A DNA stretch of 64,000 bases from NCBI RefSeq assembly GCF_019212185.1, contig NZ_CP078138.1, positions 4,074,501 through 4,138,500 of the forward strand, given 5' to 3'. The stretch is from Pseudomonas fluorescens (GTDB lineage Bacteria > Pseudomonadota > Gammaproteobacteria > Pseudomonadales > Pseudomonadaceae). The position numbers and the translations under genes were made by a program. Position 1 is the stretch's first letter; each line of letters begins with the position of its first letter. Below, one piece after another: positions 63,831 through 64,000 of the stretch. The notes under the pieces were generated by a model. It was not told the DNA's origin. It worked only from the letters and a program-made list of their open reading frames with translations, and did not search any database.

Positions 63831-64000
63831 GCGCCCTGCTCTCCAACGCGATCCTCTGCAGCCTGTTCCTGTTCTCGCTGGCGATGATCCTGACCCTGAT
63901 CCGCCTGTTTAAGGGCCCGTCGGCCCAGGACCGCGTCCTCGCCCTCGACTACCTGTACATCATCGCCATGCTGATGATGTTGGTGCTGGGCATCCGCTAT
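63827..64000 (+). CDS. mnhF: Mrp/Pha-type antiporter subunit F, partial
   Basis: The first 58 residues of the small membrane subunit F run to the window edge. MSALLSNAILCSLFLFSLAM and RLFKGPSAQDRVLALDYLY are typical (the GPSxxDRVxALD block). Subunit G is expected beyond the edge. Confidence 0.9.
   Translation, partial: MSALLSNAILCSLFLFSLAMILTLIRLFKGPSAQDRVLALDYLYIIAMLMMLVLGIRY

Overview
The window reads as a chromosomal segment of a fluorescent-group Pseudomonas. This is inferred from the high GC content, the many REP-type intergenic repeats (arms around gtaggagcgagcctgctcg), and the family types seen: an OprD porin, a GTG-started AcnB, a DmpR-type phenol regulator, and RpoN and Anr control elements. 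I see no tRNA, rRNA, CRISPR array or prophage. The only insertion sequence is an IS256-family end at the left edge, whose transposase is frameshifted.

Layout. 1-0.65 kb: IS256 remnant. 0.7-3.9 kb: acyltransferase-like membrane protein, OprD porin and CBS protein. 4.1-7.3 kb: assimilatory nitrite reductase nirBD, preceded by a sigma54 promoter and a leader that combines two ANTAR-type hexaloop hairpins with an overlapping terminator. 7.5-12.7 kb: homocysteine methyltransferase, a betaine-type ABC importer with ATPase and permease fused in one protein, then a divergent 52-residue ORF coupled to an XRE-cupin regulator. 12.7-15.8 kb: a protein of about 39% Met and 9% Cys, divergent from a TonB-dependent receptor. 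15.8-21 kb: NCS1 permease, TorF-type porin and amidohydrolase, next to a LuxR-type regulator. 21.2-28.8 kb: phenol hydroxylase dmpKLMNOP plus a SphA-type outer-membrane protein, with divergent dmpR, two UASs and a sigma54 promoter. 28.8-35.9 kb: ordinary small genes, an APT/HIT/GNAT operon, a cytochrome c, a MetC-like lyase, a LysR regulator and an AEC transporter. 36-37.7 kb: Xre-RES toxin-antitoxin pair with operators, plus a coupled nucleotidyltransferase-like gene. 37.7-39.4 kb: MAPEG, DUF2834 and XRE genes. 39.5-41.3 kb: MXKDX Met-rich periplasmic peptide with a MsrP/YedY-like Mo enzyme and its cytochrome b. 41.5-46.4 kb: thioesterase, RstAB-like two-component system, miaE, Anr-controlled universal stress protein, DUF1289 protein. 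46.4-52.6 kb: structured leader and acnB, SulP transporter, serine-type permease. 52.6-54.4 kb: AT-richer segment with two small secreted proteins. 54.5-58.2 kb: 2-hydroxyacid dehydrogenase, phosphotransferase, SDR, XRE-cupin. 58.4-64 kb: Mrp/Pha-type cation/proton antiporter operon, running off the right edge.

How the parts work together. Several modules look nutrient-controlled. nirBD carries RpoN and ANTAR antitermination signals for nitrogen control. The phenol and amidohydrolase clusters both carry A-rich AANAANAA motifs just upstream of ribosome binding sites, the kind bound by Hfq/Crc in catabolite repression. Phenol is expected to be converted to catechol here, but no ring-cleavage gene is present, so catechol must be handled elsewhere. 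The two most unusual loci are the Met/Cys-rich protein (12.7-13.2 kb) and the Met-rich periplasmic peptide with its putative methionine sulfoxide repair pair (39.5-41.3 kb).
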